Positions 48,747-59,087 are shown, counted from the first letter of the stretch. The stretch: 64,000 nucleotides of DNA from CAVXFS01 sp963761115 (GCA_963761115.1 CAVXFS010000003.1:666211-730210), one strand, 5' to 3'. The notes: a model not told the origin generated them from the letters alone. Numbers and translations are program-made.

Positions 48747-50997
48747 ATGCTTCAACGCAGGATATGGTGGGCTTTTCTGCTTGTGTTGGCGGTTGGTGTT
48801 GCAGTGTCTGTTCGCATCGTGACACTGGGTGGCTCGGTGCAGGCAGTGAACCGGATGTTTATCGCCGAGAAACTTCCGCTGTCGCAGCGCATCGGCGAAT
48901 TGCGCGGTGTTATTGCCGACGAAGAACGCCTGCTTTACGAGTATTACTCTTACACCGCAACAAGGGACACATTCCAGACCCAGCGTGCGCTTAACCATGC
49001 GCGTCTTGACAGCATCGTCGAACAAATTGAGAAGGACATGGACTCGCGCGAACAGGTGGTTGAACTGCGTATGCAGCTCACGGCACTTGACGGATTGTCC
49101 GATGAATTATCCGCCACGCTCTCCAGCAAGGTAGTGAATTGGGATCTGGCCCGGGCGATTCTGGCGCAGGTCAAGCCCAAGGTTCGGCAGATCGAGAAGA
49201 CGCTTGCCGCCATGTCGTCGGCCAACCTGCAGGCGGTTGACAATCTGGGGACGGATTCCCGCAACAGCGTGGGTACCATGGTGCGTTGGGTCATCGGCTT
49301 TTCGGTACTGATATTCGGCGTCGCCTTTTTCGTTGGTTACTATGTTGTCGCCATCATCCGCGAGGGGATGGAGCGCCGCAGGCTGGCGATGTTCGCCGAA
49401 CGCAACCCGAACCCGGTATTGCGCATCGATGCTGCCGGGGAAGTGCGCTATGCCAACCCGGCGACAGCCGAATTGCTCGCCCAGTTGAATCTCTCACCCG
49501 CGGATTCAGGGAAATTGCTGCCTGCCGACATGCGGCATCACTTGAACGAAACCCGCGCGGCCAGGACTTCGAGCACGCAATTCGAGTATACGCATGGCAA
49601 GTTCACCCTTGAGTGTACCGTGGCGTATCTGACGGACTTTTCCGAGTTCCATGTCTACATCAAGGATGTCACCGCGCGCAGGCAGGCCGAGGAGAATCTT
49701 GCCTACCAGGCGTTCTTCGATCCCGCGTCCGGGCTGCCCAATCAATACCGTTTGCGCGAAGATCTGAGCGCTGCGTTTTCGCAGCAGCGTGCTGGAACGG
49801 TGATGATGATCGTTGCCGATCGCGAACAGGAAATTTTCGAGAGCCTGGGCGCGGTTGAAACCGAGCGATGGCTGATCAAGGTTGCCCTGCGTTTGCGTGA
49901 CGGAATCAACCAAAACGAAGAGGCACTTTACCGCTTCGGCAGGAATGCATTTGTGTTGGTGTGCTGGCCCGGCGATCTGGCCGGCGCACAACTCCGCGCG
50001 AGGCAGTTGCTCAGTTCATCCCAGCAACCGCTGCACCTGGAAAGGCGCGAGTTGTTCTCCACGCTGTCGATCGGAGCTGCAATCATGGAATGCGGCAGCG
50101 GCAGTGATGCGGCGAAACAGGCTGAAGTGCAGGTACAGCAGGCGGCATCCGCATGCAACAGGGTGCGCGGCGCGGGAGGCAATGATTTTGCGATCTATGA
50201 CGAGGCGATGGGACTTGCTGCCGCAAAGACCCTGCGCATGATCACCGATTTGCGCCACGCAGTGGCGAACGGCGAACTGCTCCTGCATTACCAGCCCAAG
50301 GCGGACACGGCGAGCGGAAGTTTGCTCGGCATGGAAGCGCTGGTGCGCTGGATGCACCCTGAGCGCGGCATGATCTCCCCGGAGGAATTCATTCCGGTCG
50401 CCGAAGATACCGGGATGATCGTGGCGATTGGCCGTTGGGTGTTGCGCGAAGCTTGCCGGCAAAATGCAGCGTGGCAACAAGCGGGACTGCGACCGCTGCG
50501 GGTGGCGGTCAATCTTTCCGCAAGACAGTTCCATTCCGACAACCTGCTGGACGAAATCGATGAGGCGCTTTCCGAAACAGTGCTTCCGGCAAGCTCGCTT
50601 GAACTGGAAATTACCGAAAGCATGGTGATGGAGGATCCGGAACGAGTGATCGATTTGCTGGAGAAAATCCGCAGCCGCGGCATACATCTGTCACTGGACG
50701 ATTTTGGCACCGGCCATTCGTCGCTTGCTTATCTCAAACGATTTCCCATTGATTGCGTGAAGATCGACCGCGCATTCATCAAGGATATGCCTGAAAATAC
50801 CGACGACGTGGCGATCGCAAGGACCATAGTCGCGATGGCGAAAGCGCTGGATTTGAAAACTGTGGCAGAAGGTGTCGAGAGCTGCCGAGCAGTTGGAGTT
50901 GTTGAAGAACATGGGCTGCGACCAGATACAGGGATATTTATTCAGCCGGCCATTACCGGCAGACGAGTTCCTGGCTTTTTATTCCAATTCCCAATAG
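48747..50997 (+). CDS. Membrane PAS-GGDEF-EAL protein, likely c-di-GMP phosphodiesterase (one frameshift)
   Basis: About 750 residues. Membrane helices at ~7-28 and ~180-205 bracket a periplasmic helical sensor. A PAS-like segment (~225-320) is followed by a degenerate GGDEF domain in which the signature reads GRNAF, so cyclase activity is unlikely. The EAL domain is complete: GMEALVRW, NLSARQF, LEITESMVM, LDDFGTGHSSLAYLKRFP, CVKIDRAFI and VAEGVE. Near 50880 the frame shifts; the corrected end AEQLELLKNMGCDQIQGYLF runs to TAG 50995. It likely degrades c-di-GMP, with GRNAF possibly a GTP sensor. Confidence 0.88.
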
Positions 50998-51071
50998 AAA
51001 CGCTAACCGCGTTGGCTTGGACTTTCTATTTGAAATTGAAATGGTCGTCGGTCTTCGAGTCGGGTTCCTGA

Positions 51072-52733
51072 TCAATTGAGCTGCTGGCCGTGCTCGCGGG
51101 TCGCATGGAATTGAACTTTCGGCCAGCGCTCCTGTGCCAGGCGCAGGTTCACGCCGGTATCGGCCAGATAGGCATAGTTGCCATCCACGTCCTTGGCCAG
51201 GCGGGCCTGGTTGGCCTTCACGAATTCATTGAGATGATTTTTATCCGCGCAGGTCACCCAGCGTGCAGTGTGTATGCCGGCGCGCTCGAATACCGCATCC
51301 ACGCCGTACTCGGATTTCAGTCGGTGCTCGACCACTTCGAACTGCAACTGCCCGACCGCGCCGATCAGCGGGTTGGTGTCCACCAGCGGTTCGAATACCT
51401 GCACCGCGCCTTCTTCGCCCAGCTGGCGCAGGCCCTTTTGCAATTGCTTGGCTTTCATCGGGTCGCGCAGCCGCGCGCGGCTGAACAGCTCCGGCGCGAA
51501 GTAGGGGATGCCCTTGAAAGTCAGCGCCTCGCCTTCGGTGAGCACGTCACCGATCTGCAGCTGACCGTGATTGTGAACGCCGATGATGTCGCCCGCGTAG
51601 GCTTCGTCCATGCGGGTGCGTTCGTTGGCCATGAAAGTCACCGCATTGGCCAGCTTCATTTCCTTGCCGGTGCGCCTGTGTTTGACCTTCATGCCCGAGG
51701 TGTAACGCCCGGAGCAAACGCGCAGGAACGCGATGCGGTCGCGGTGATTCGGGTCCATGTTGGCCTGGATCTTGAATACGAAACCGGTGAACGCGGACTC
51801 GGTTGGTTGCACCATGCGCACATCGGTTTCGCGCGGCAACGGCGAGGGTGCCCAGTCCACCAGGGCGCGCAGGATCTCGCGCACGCCGAAGTTGTTCACG
51901 CCTGAGCCGAAGAATACCGGTGATTGCTGTCCGCTGAGAAACTCCTGCAAATCGAACGATGCACCCGCGCCCATGACCAGTTCGGTCTCGTCGCGCATGG
52001 TCTGCATTTCGCTCGGACATTTTTGCGCAAGCTGGTCGATCTGGGCACCCCGCAGGGTTTCGACTTCCTGTCCGGCCTTCGCTTCGCCCGGCAGGAAGCG
52101 CAACACTTCGTCGTTGAGCAGGTGATACACACCCTGGAAGCGTTTGCCCATGCCGATCGGCCAGGTCACCGGCGCGCATTTGATCTTGAGCACCGACTCG
52201 ATCTCATCCAGCACTTCCAGCGGATCGCGCACTTCGCGATCCATCTTGTTGATGAAGGTGATGATGGGTGTGTTGCGCAAGCGGCACACTTCCAGCAACT
52301 TGATGGTCTGTGCTTCCACGCCCTTGGCCGCGTCCACCACCATTACCGCGGCATCCACCGCGGTCAGCACTCGATAGGTGTCCTCGGAGAAATCCTGGTG
52401 TCCGGGCGTATCGAGCAGGTTGATCACGCAATCGTCGTAGGTGAACTGCATCACCGAGCTGGCCACCGAGATTCCGCGCTGTTTCTCGATTTCCAGCCAG
52501 TCGGAAGTTGCGTGGCGTCCGCTCTTGCGCGCTTTCACAGTGCCCGCCATCTGGATCGCGCCGCCGAACAGCAGCAGTTTTTCGGTGAGCGTGGTCTTGC
52601 CCGCGTCTGGATGGGAGATGATCGCAAAGGTGCGGCGGCGTTTGACTTCCCGGACAATATCGCCTTCGCGTGCCACTACCTCAGAGCTGGCTGATGGAGT
52701 GCCGGGGCTTGTTTCTTCTGCAGTGTTGCTCAT
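51072..52733 (-). CDS. prfC: Peptide chain release factor 3
   Basis: 553 residues, intact. GTPase that recycles RF1/RF2 after termination. G1 SHPDAGKTTLTEKLL, switch I/G2 with EKQRGISVASSVMQF, G3 DTPGHQDFSEDTYR, G4 INKMDREVRDP. The C-terminal RF3-specific domain (GAVGQLQFEVVEHRLKSEYG) is present. The N-terminal ~25 residues are a Ser/Glu-rich extension. Stand-alone gene on the opposite strand between two cyclic-di-GMP genes. Confidence 0.95.
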   Translation of the reverse strand: MSNTAEETSPGTPSASSEVVAREGDIVREVKRRRTFAIISHPDAGKTTLTEKLLLFGGAIQMAGTVKARKSGRHATSDWLEIEKQRGISVASSVMQFTYDDCVINLLDTPGHQDFSEDTYRVLTAVDAAVMVVDAAKGVEAQTIKLLEVCRLRNTPIITFINKMDREVRDPLEVLDEIESVLKIKCAPVTWPIGMGKRFQGVYHLLNDEVLRFLPGEAKAGQEVETLRGAQIDQLAQKCPSEMQTMRDETELVMGAGASFDLQEFLSGQQSPVFFGSGVNNFGVREILRALVDWAPSPLPRETDVRMVQPTESAFTGFVFKIQANMDPNHRDRIAFLRVCSGRYTSGMKVKHRRTGKEMKLANAVTFMANERTRMDEAYAGDIIGVHNHGQLQIGDVLTEGEALTFKGIPYFAPELFSRARLRDPMKAKQLQKGLRQLGEEGAVQVFEPLVDTNPLIGAVGQLQFEVVEHRLKSEYGVDAVFERAGIHTARWVTCADKNHLNEFVKANQARLAKDVDGNYAYLADTGVNLRLAQERWPKVQFHATREHGQQLN

Positions 52734-52832
52734 TATCCTGCTTTCTTTCGTGCAATCAGGTACGTAAAAATGAAAAAGGCCCGCACGTTTTTCGTGTAGA
52801 CCTTTTAAATCAACTCAAGAACACCTCGAGTC

Positions 52833-52908
52833 GATTTTGCGTGTTACCACACGCGAAATCTGGGGCTTGCGGCGGAATCGAACCGCCGCCACAAGGATTT
52901 TTAATCCG
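52833..52908 (-). other. tRNA-like 3' fragment followed by a hairpin
   Basis: On the minus strand, 52908-52862 reads like the 3' half of a tRNA: an anticodon-like GGATTAAAAATCC, then GGCGGCGGTTCGATTCCGCC with a perfect 7-bp T-stem, then an acceptor-like GCAAGCCCCA. No matching 5' acceptor half lies upstream. Directly after it a hairpin follows (GATTTTGCGTG with CACGCGAAATC, 52833-52860). The arrangement suggests a tRNA remnant, perhaps an old attachment site. It lies in the ~390-bp gap between prfC and the PAS-GGDEF gene, otherwise empty. Confidence 0.4.
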
Positions 52909-53126
52909 GGAAATTGTATTGCATAAATATGCACGTAGCATTGTACCATGACACCGTTGCAAAGCAGAATTGGACTTGCCGGAAAGCGGCACCGTTGACA
53001 TGGTCGGGGACGAAACGAGTCTGCTACAGGGCGGTGACAGCCATTGCGGAAGGTCGGGCAATAACCTTAAGTTAAAAGTGTTGCGAAACCGGTGCGATAT
53101 GCCATACTGAAAATGGGTACAAAGGG

Positions 53127-54644
53127 ATGGCTATGAGCAACAAGCCTAAACAGCATGACATGCTATACGCAGGGGCGGAGGTGAAATTCACAGCCTCGCT
53201 GCGGGCTGCGGCTGAAAAGAAGCTGGCACAAATGACACCTGCAGCTGTTCCATCACGTCCAGTCGAAGAAATCTTTCATGAGCTTCAGATATGCCAAATC
53301 GAGCTTGGGATGCAGGGCGAAGAGCTGCAGCGCGCTCGGCTCATGATAGAAGAATCACGGGACCGTTACACCAACTTCTATGATTTGGCACCCGTTGGCT
53401 TTGCCACTCTTGACTGCGAGGCCCTGATCGATGAAATCAATCCGACCGGAGCCACTCTGCTTGGAGAAGAACGCGGGAAGTTGCTGCACAAGCGTTTTGC
53501 TGCTTTCGTTGCCCCGGAAGATATCGAACACTGGACTCAATATTTTACCAGCGTGCTGCAGCGGGATGGCAAGTTGACCTGTGAATTAGCCGTCTTGCGT
53601 GGTGATAAGACGCGTTGTCAGGTCAGACTGGACAGCCTGCGCCTGATGCAGGATAACGAATCAACTGTAGTGCACATCGTGTTGACTGACATTTCCGAGA
53701 ACAAGCGCTCCGAAAATGAGCTGCGCGAACAGGAGCAGTTTTTTCGCATGATCACCGAGAATGTCGATGATTTTATCGCGGTGCTTGATCTGGAAGGACG
53801 GCGGCTTTACAACAGCCCCTCCTACTCACGGTTGTTTGGCGATCCTGAAGCGTTGAAGGGTACGGATTCTTTCGCAGAGATACATCCGGAAGACCGGGAA
53901 CATGTCAGACGCGTATTCATGGAAACCGTAAATACCGGCATCGGACTTCGAATAGAATACCGGTTCGAGATGCCTGACGGTAGTATCCGTCACATGGAAT
54001 CCTGCGGTGGGGTGATCAGAAACAGTCTGGGGCGGCCATCGCGTGTAGTCGTTGTATCCCGCGACATCACCGACCGCATCAAGGCCGAAGAGCAAATCCG
54101 CAACTTTGCATTTTACGACACGTTGACGAAACTGCCCAATCGCCGCATGTTTGATGACAGGTTGAACCAGGCTATGGCGGCCAGCAATCGCTCCGGCCGC
54201 TATGGCGCGCTGATGTTTCTGGATATGGACAATTTCAAGCCGCTGAATGACCAGTATGGACATAGCGCGGGCGACTTGTTATTGAAGGAGGTGGCACACC
54301 GCATCATCAGTTGCGTCCGCGAAATGGATACGGTCTCGCGTTTCGGTGGCGATGAGTTCGTGGTGATGCTCACCGAACTGGATACCGATAAAAAGTCTTC
54401 CATTGCCCAAACCGGCATCGTTGCCGAAAAGATCCGGGCTATTCTTGCCAGGCCTTACAGGCTGGTACTGCAGCAGGAAGGCAATGCGGAAAGGACAATC
54501 GAGTATCGCTGCAGTTCAAGCATCGGTGTGGTGATGTTCATCGATCACGAATACAGGCCGACCGACCTTGTTAAACGGGCCGATATGGTGATGTATCAGG
54601 CCAAGGAAGGCGGCCGCAATCAGGTTCGCTTCTTCGATATCTGA
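53127..54644 (+). CDS. Soluble PAS-PAS-GGDEF diguanylate cyclase
   Basis: 505 residues, intact, no membrane helix. An N-terminal ~75-residue helical region precedes PAS domain 1 (~80-195, DLAPVGFATLDCEALIDEIN) and PAS domain 2 (~205-325, FFRMITENVDDFIAVLDLEG). The GGDEF domain (~335-505) keeps FGGDEFVVML, YDTLTKLPNRRMF and FLDMDNFKPLND. This predicts active c-di-GMP synthesis. The inhibitory RXXD site is not obvious. ATG 53127 or 53133 could start it. With the EAL protein 2 kb away it makes an opposing cyclase/phosphodiesterase pair. Confidence 0.9.
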   Translation: MAMSNKPKQHDMLYAGAEVKFTASLRAAAEKKLAQMTPAAVPSRPVEEIFHELQICQIELGMQGEELQRARLMIEESRDRYTNFYDLAPVGFATLDCEALIDEINPTGATLLGEERGKLLHKRFAAFVAPEDIEHWTQYFTSVLQRDGKLTCELAVLRGDKTRCQVRLDSLRLMQDNESTVVHIVLTDISENKRSENELREQEQFFRMITENVDDFIAVLDLEGRRLYNSPSYSRLFGDPEALKGTDSFAEIHPEDREHVRRVFMETVNTGIGLRIEYRFEMPDGSIRHMESCGGVIRNSLGRPSRVVVVSRDITDRIKAEEQIRNFAFYDTLTKLPNRRMFDDRLNQAMAASNRSGRYGALMFLDMDNFKPLNDQYGHSAGDLLLKEVAHRIISCVREMDTVSRFGGDEFVVMLTELDTDKKSSIAQTGIVAEKIRAILARPYRLVLQQEGNAERTIEYRCSSSIGVVMFIDHEYRPTDLVKRADMVMYQAKEGGRNQVRFFDI

Positions 54645-54710
54645 CATCGGCGATATCTGGCACCGGCATCACGCGCGCGAGTTTACGATGCGCGGTCAGT
54701 GTTGGCTCAG

Positions 54711-55350
54711 TCACCACTTCAGCATTACTTTACCCAGCCACAATCCAGCCATTCCGAAAGCGATCATGGGCAGGTAATGCCACTCGATGACATGCATGAT
54801 CGAGTCGTTCACCTCGTAAAGTCTCAGCCATATTGCGCCAATACTGAAGGCGAAAAGCAGCGCGCAGCAGCCTGCCAGATGAGAATGCGTACTGGCAAAT
54901 TTCCGCATCACGTAAAATATCCATGCAGCCGGCAATAGTGACACCATGGTGATGCCCAAGGTGCATTCAAAGCTGTGCATCGGCAGCGGAGCCGGCGGAT
55001 TGTCGGCCTGCCATGCGATAAACATCACCGCCACAAATAGCGCAAAAGTGATCACAGGCGCAAATGCGACCCGGCGCAACTGGTGCATGTCGGGAAACGA
55101 CAGCAATGAGGCGCTCAGGGATGTGGCGACGAAAATGCCGACCAGCGCTGCAAGTTCAGCCACGAACAATGGCTCATGGAGTTTGGTTGCCAGATCCGGG
55201 CGCAGGCCGGAAAACAATCAGCGAGACGGCAAGATAGGCCACTGCCCATCCCATCCATTGCAGGCTCAGCATATAAGGATGGGGCGCAGGCTTCACTGTC
55301 GCCGTGTCCTGTGCCAGCCTGTTGATCAATTCTTCAATATTTTCCATCAT
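54711..55350 (-). CDS. nrsF: NrsF-type anti-sigma factor (DUF1109; one frameshift)
   Basis: About 212 residues with six predicted membrane helices. The N-terminal cytoplasmic part begins MMENIEELINRLAQDTATVK and the helices run from MLSLQWMGWAVAYLAVSLI on. The frame changes near 55205 to SGLRPDLATKLHEPLFVAEL and stays open to the end (TMVSLLPAAWIFYVMRKFA, IWLRLYEVNDSIMH). DUF1109 proteins bind and silence the adjacent SigF-type sigma factor in Caulobacter. The start overlaps the sigma gene stop (ATGATG), the usual sigma/anti-sigma coupling. Confidence 0.85.
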
Positions 55351-55886
55351 CTTTCCAATTTTTTGCGCAATATCTTGTAGGCGCGGTGAGCCGCGACTTT
55401 GACGGCAGACTCATTCATGCCCAGCTTTTCCGCCACTTCCTTGGCGGTATAGCCCTCCTGATGCATCAGTTGCAGGATGGTTGCCTGCTTTTGCGGGAGT
55501 TTTTCGACTTCTCCGCTGATGGATTCGTATGAAATGGCAGATTCGGTTACATTTTCATGCAAATAATTTTCCATTTCGGACAGATCGTCGGCATGGTGCA
55601 GCTGATCCGAGTAGTGCGCACGAAGATAATCCTGCAGGCGGAACTTGGCGATGGCATACACCCATGGTTTGTAGGGACGGTTGCCATCGTAGGTGTGGCG
55701 GGCCTTGTGGATGGAAAACAGGATTTCCTGCAGCAGGTCATCCACTTCATTGGTGAAGTGGAGGCGTTTAGCCAGGAACGGCCTGAGGAACCGCGAGGTT
55801 TCCTGCAGTATTTCGGCGTAGGCATGCTGGTCCCCGTTGAGGGACTGCCTCATCAACGCTGCAAGATGGTCAGTTATATCTGTCAC
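55347..55886 (-). CDS. sigF: ECF-type sigma factor of the SigF group
   Basis: 179 residues, intact. Region 2 shows VDDLLQEILFSIHKARHTYDG and KPWVYAIAKFRLQDYLR (quoted in part); region 4 shows LPQKQATILQLMHQEGYTAK, EVAEKLGMNESAVKVAAHRA. The following NrsF-type gene and the divergent msrB operon with a TGTAACC-N16-CGAATA promoter support the SigF assignment. It is expected to be held at the membrane by NrsF until a metal or oxidative signal releases it (known for Caulobacter). No SigF-type promoter facing sigF itself is visible. Confidence 0.87.
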   Translation of the reverse strand: MTDITDHLAALMRQSLNGDQHAYAEILQETSRFLRPFLAKRLHFTNEVDDLLQEILFSIHKARHTYDGNRPYKPWVYAIAKFRLQDYLRAHYSDQLHHADDLSEMENYLHENVTESAISYESISGEVEKLPQKQATILQLMHQEGYTAKEVAEKLGMNESAVKVAAHRAYKILRKKLER

Positions 55887-55907
55887 GCGATTCCCGCAAA
55901 TCTTTAA

Positions 55908-55936
55908 TGTAACCTTATTATCTCACTGCCCGAATA
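55908..55936 (+). promoter_or_regulatory. ECF SigF-type promoter of msrB-dipZ-msrA
   Basis: TGTAACC (55908-55914), a 16-bp spacer, and CGAATA (55931-55936). The -35 and -10 boxes and the spacing are identical to those before the bufferin operon. The msrB ATG is 98 bp downstream, and the site lies in the 147-bp gap divergent from sigF. Confidence 0.78.
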
Positions 55937-56033
55937 AACCGGCAGGCAGGGCGAATCATAACTGGTTTTGATACCTGCCTTGAACCTGGTGCAGGATTTA
56001 CCTGTCGAAAAAGACTTTAATGGGGAAACAGAC

Positions 56034-56573
56034 ATGCAACGCAGACATTTTTTATACGCGCTATCCGGGCTCACCATGGCTTTGGCGACCCGCTCTTTTG
56101 CCGACCAGGTATCCGGTAGCGACAAAGTGACCATCATGCAATTTTCCGATGACGGGAAACCGCTGGGGCGGGCAACCCTGGCCAAGGTGAGCAAGGATGC
56201 CGAATGGAAAAAGCGGTTGTCGCCGCTGGCTTACGAAGTGACGCGCGAACAGGGTACTGAGCGGGCATTTTCGCAGCCGGGCTACGACAGGCACGAGCCT
56301 GGTCTGTATCGCTGCGTGTGTTGCGACAATGCGCTGTTCGATGCCGCCACCAAATATGATTCCGGTACCGGCTGGCCGAGTTTCTGGCAGCCGATCGCGC
56401 CCGAGAATGTGCGCGAGATTACCGACCACATGTTCGGCATGACACGCACCGAAGTGCGTTGCACCTTGTGCGATGCGCATCTGGGCCATGTGTTTGACGA
56501 CGGCCCGAAACCGACCGGTTTGCGCTATTGCATGAACACGGTGGCGTTGCGTTTTATACCGCGCAGTAAATAA
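56034..56573 (+). CDS. msrB: Exported peptide-methionine (R)-S-oxide reductase
   Basis: 179 residues. Tat-like signal MQRRHFLYALSGLTMALA ends near residue 24. The MsrB domain (~55-175) has two zinc-binding CXXC pairs (RCVCCDNA and CTLCDAH), GTGWPSFWQPI, and the catalytic cysteine in LRYCMNTVALRF. It reduces Met-R-SO in envelope proteins. Three bases separate it from the membrane thiol reductase gene. The signal peptide implies action outside the cytoplasm, so electrons must come from DipZ. Confidence 0.92.
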   Translation: MQRRHFLYALSGLTMALATRSFADQVSGSDKVTIMQFSDDGKPLGRATLAKVSKDAEWKKRLSPLAYEVTREQGTERAFSQPGYDRHEPGLYRCVCCDNALFDAATKYDSGTGWPSFWQPIAPENVREITDHMFGMTRTEVRCTLCDAHLGHVFDDGPKPTGLRYCMNTVALRFIPRSK

Positions 56574-56576
56574 TAC

Positions 56577-58303
56577 ATGCTGATTTTTATCCTGGCTTAC
56601 ATCGGCGGCGTACTGACTATTTTCAGTCCGTGCGTGTTGCCGGTATTGCCGTTCATTTTTGCGCGCTCTGACCAGTCATTCCGCCGTTCCGGCTTGCCGA
56701 TATTGCTCGGCATGGCTGCGACCTTCACCGTGCTGGCCAGTCTCGCGGCAGTCGGGGGCGCATGGCTGATCGCATTGAATCAATATGGCCGCTATGCGGC
56801 GATGCTGCTGCTGTTGCTGATGGGACTGGCGCTGATCTTCCCGGCTTTGTCGGATCGCATGATGCGCCCGTTCGTCGCTTTCGGCGGGCGATTGCAAGAA
56901 CGCGCCGACCGGCAGGCCAGCGTCAAAGGCTCGCTGTTGCTGGGTGTGGCGGTCGGGTTCTTGTGGGCGCCCTGTGCCGGGCCGATTCTGGGTCTGGTGC
57001 TGGCGGGCGCGGCATTGAACGGCGCGAATCTGTACAGCGCGCTGTTGTTGCTGGTGTTCGCCGCCGGTGCGGCGACTTCGCTGGCGGTGGCCCTGCTGGC
57101 TGGCGGACGGGTGTTCAACCTGATGAAGCGCGGACTGGGTGCGGAAGAATGGTTGCGGCGCGGCCTGGGTGTCGCGGTGCTGGTCGGCGTGGTGGTTATC
57201 GCGCTGGGCTGGGATACGCGCTTCCTGTCCCAATTCGAATTTTTAAACACGGCCGGCACCGAGCAAAAGCTGATTACGACAGCTGGCCAAGCCGGCCGCA
57301 CTTCAGCAATCCGTAACAACCGTCTCGGATGAAGCCAGCCTGCCGCTGATGCCATCTTTGACGGCGCAACGCAATGGTTCAATTCGCCGCCGCTGACCAG
57401 CGAGGTCGCTGCGCGGCAAAGTGGTGCTGGTGGATTTCTGGACTTATTCCTGCATCAATTGTCTGCGCACCCTGCCTTATCTGAAAGCATGGGATGAAAA
57501 ATATCGCGACCAGGGGCTGGTGATCGTCGGCGTGCATGCACCGGAGTTCGCATTCGAGAAAGATCCGCGCAATGTCGAGCAGGCGATCCGCGATCTGGGC
57601 ATCAAATATCCGGTGGCGATGGATAACCAGTACGCGATCTGGAACGCGTACAATAACCAGTACTGGCCTGCGCATTATCTGATCGATGCACAAGGGCATA
57701 TTCGCGACCAACATTTCGGCGAAGGCGCGTATCGAGGAAACCGAGCAGATGATCCAGTCGCTGCTCAAGGAAGCGCACCAGGGTTCACTCGCGATGAACG
57801 AGGGCCTTGTGCAGGTGGCGGGACAGGGTGCAACGGCTGCCGCTGCAGATATGAAACGCTCGCCGGAAACCTATGTCGGTTATGCGCGCCAGCAGAATCT
57901 GGTTTCGCCCGAAGCCGGTCAGGAAGGATGTTGCGGCGCATTACAGCGCACCCCGCATGCTTCAAGCCGGACCAGTGGGCGTTGAGCGGCAAATGGCAAG
58001 TATCCGCAGAATCGGCTGCTGTGAAAAGCTCCGGCGGCGCGATCAGTTTCCGTTTTCAGGGACGCGATCTGCATCTGGTGCTGGGTACACGCCACGGCAA
58101 GCCGGTGCGTTTCAAGGTCACGCTGGACGGTGGCTGCACCCGGTGCGGATCACGGCGCGGATATCGATGCGCAAGGCAACGGCGTGATCCGCGAGCAGCG
58201 CTTGTACCAGCTCATCCGGCAAAGCGGAGAGATCGGAATCCACACCTTCCGTATCGAGTTTCTGGATGCCGGTGCGGAGGCATTTGCCTTCACCTTCGGC
58301 TGA
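56577..58303 (+). CDS. dipZ: DipZ-type membrane thiol-disulfide transporter: CcdA, thioredoxin and C-terminal beta domain (frameshifted)
   Basis: About 570 residues when repaired. Residues 1-230 are CcdA/DsbD-like membrane helices with FSPCVLPVLPF and WAPCAGPILGL, the two redox cysteines that carry electrons across the membrane. The periplasmic thioredoxin domain has VVLVDFWTYSCINCLRTLP (CINC), typical of DipZ. The C-terminal domain (GKWQVSAESAAVKSSGGAIS ... FLDAGAEAFAFTFG) resembles the carbohydrate-binding-like tail of DipZ. Frame changes fall near 57280, 57400, 57725, 57925 and 58140. It follows msrB and precedes msrA, so it is the likely electron donor to both. Confidence 0.85.
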
Positions 58304-58321
58304 TTTTAAAGGAGAGTCATC

Positions 58322-58948
58322 ATGCTGACCATCAATTCATACGTCGATTTTTTCACCGCCGGCCTGTATTTCGCGCTCGGCTTGAGTGCACTGTCAAATG
58401 CCGCCGCTGCACCGATTGAACAAACGGCGGTATTCGCCGGCGGCTGTTTCTGGGGAGTGGATGCGGTGTTCAAACACGTCAAGGGCGTGACTGACGTGGT
58501 GTCCGGCTATTCGGGCGGCAGCGCGGCGACCGCGCATTACGAGATGGTGAGCCAGGGCGACACCGGACATGCCGAATCGGTGCGCGTTCGTTTCGATCCG
58601 GCGCAGGTTTCCTACCAGCAGCTGTTGCAGGTATTTTTCAGCGTGGCGCACGATCCGACCGAGCTGAATCGCCAGGGGCCGGATACCGGCAGCCAATACC
58701 GCTCGGCGATTTTTTACACCAGCGCAGGAGCAGCAGAAGACAGCGCAGGACTACATCCGGCAACTCACCGCCGCGCATACTTTTTCCGATCCCATCGTCA
58801 CGCAGGTCGTGCCGCTGCAGCAGTTCTACCCGGCCGAGGCGCATCACCAGAACTATCTGGCATTGCATCCATACCAGCCCTATATCGTATTCAACGACAT
58901 GCCCAAGCTGGAGCAATTGCGCGAAAAATTTCCAACGTTATACCAATA
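58322..58948 (+). CDS. msrA: Exported peptide-methionine (S)-S-oxide reductase (one frameshift)
   Basis: About 208 residues. A signal peptide-like N-terminus (hydrophobic, ending SNAAAA near residue 30) precedes AVFAGGCFWGVDAVFKHVKG with the catalytic GCFWG. SGYSGGSAATAHYEMVSQG, GHAESVRVRFDP and DTGSQYRSAIFY follow. The frame changes near 58724 and continues QQKTAQDYIRQLTAAHTFSD to KFPTLYQ, ending at TAA 58946. It starts 18 nt after dipZ. Together with MsrB it covers both methionine sulfoxide epimers. Confidence 0.92.
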
Positions 58949-59087
58949 ATTATTTGTGTAAAACAGGGATCGCTTGAATAGTGGTGGTGCGAGCGTCCGT
59001 TGTGAGGGCGCATCCCGGGGAAGATGGAATTCTGCCGCATTGCAGTTGCCAGCTGGATTCTTTCCGGCAAGTTAATACATGAAAGCA

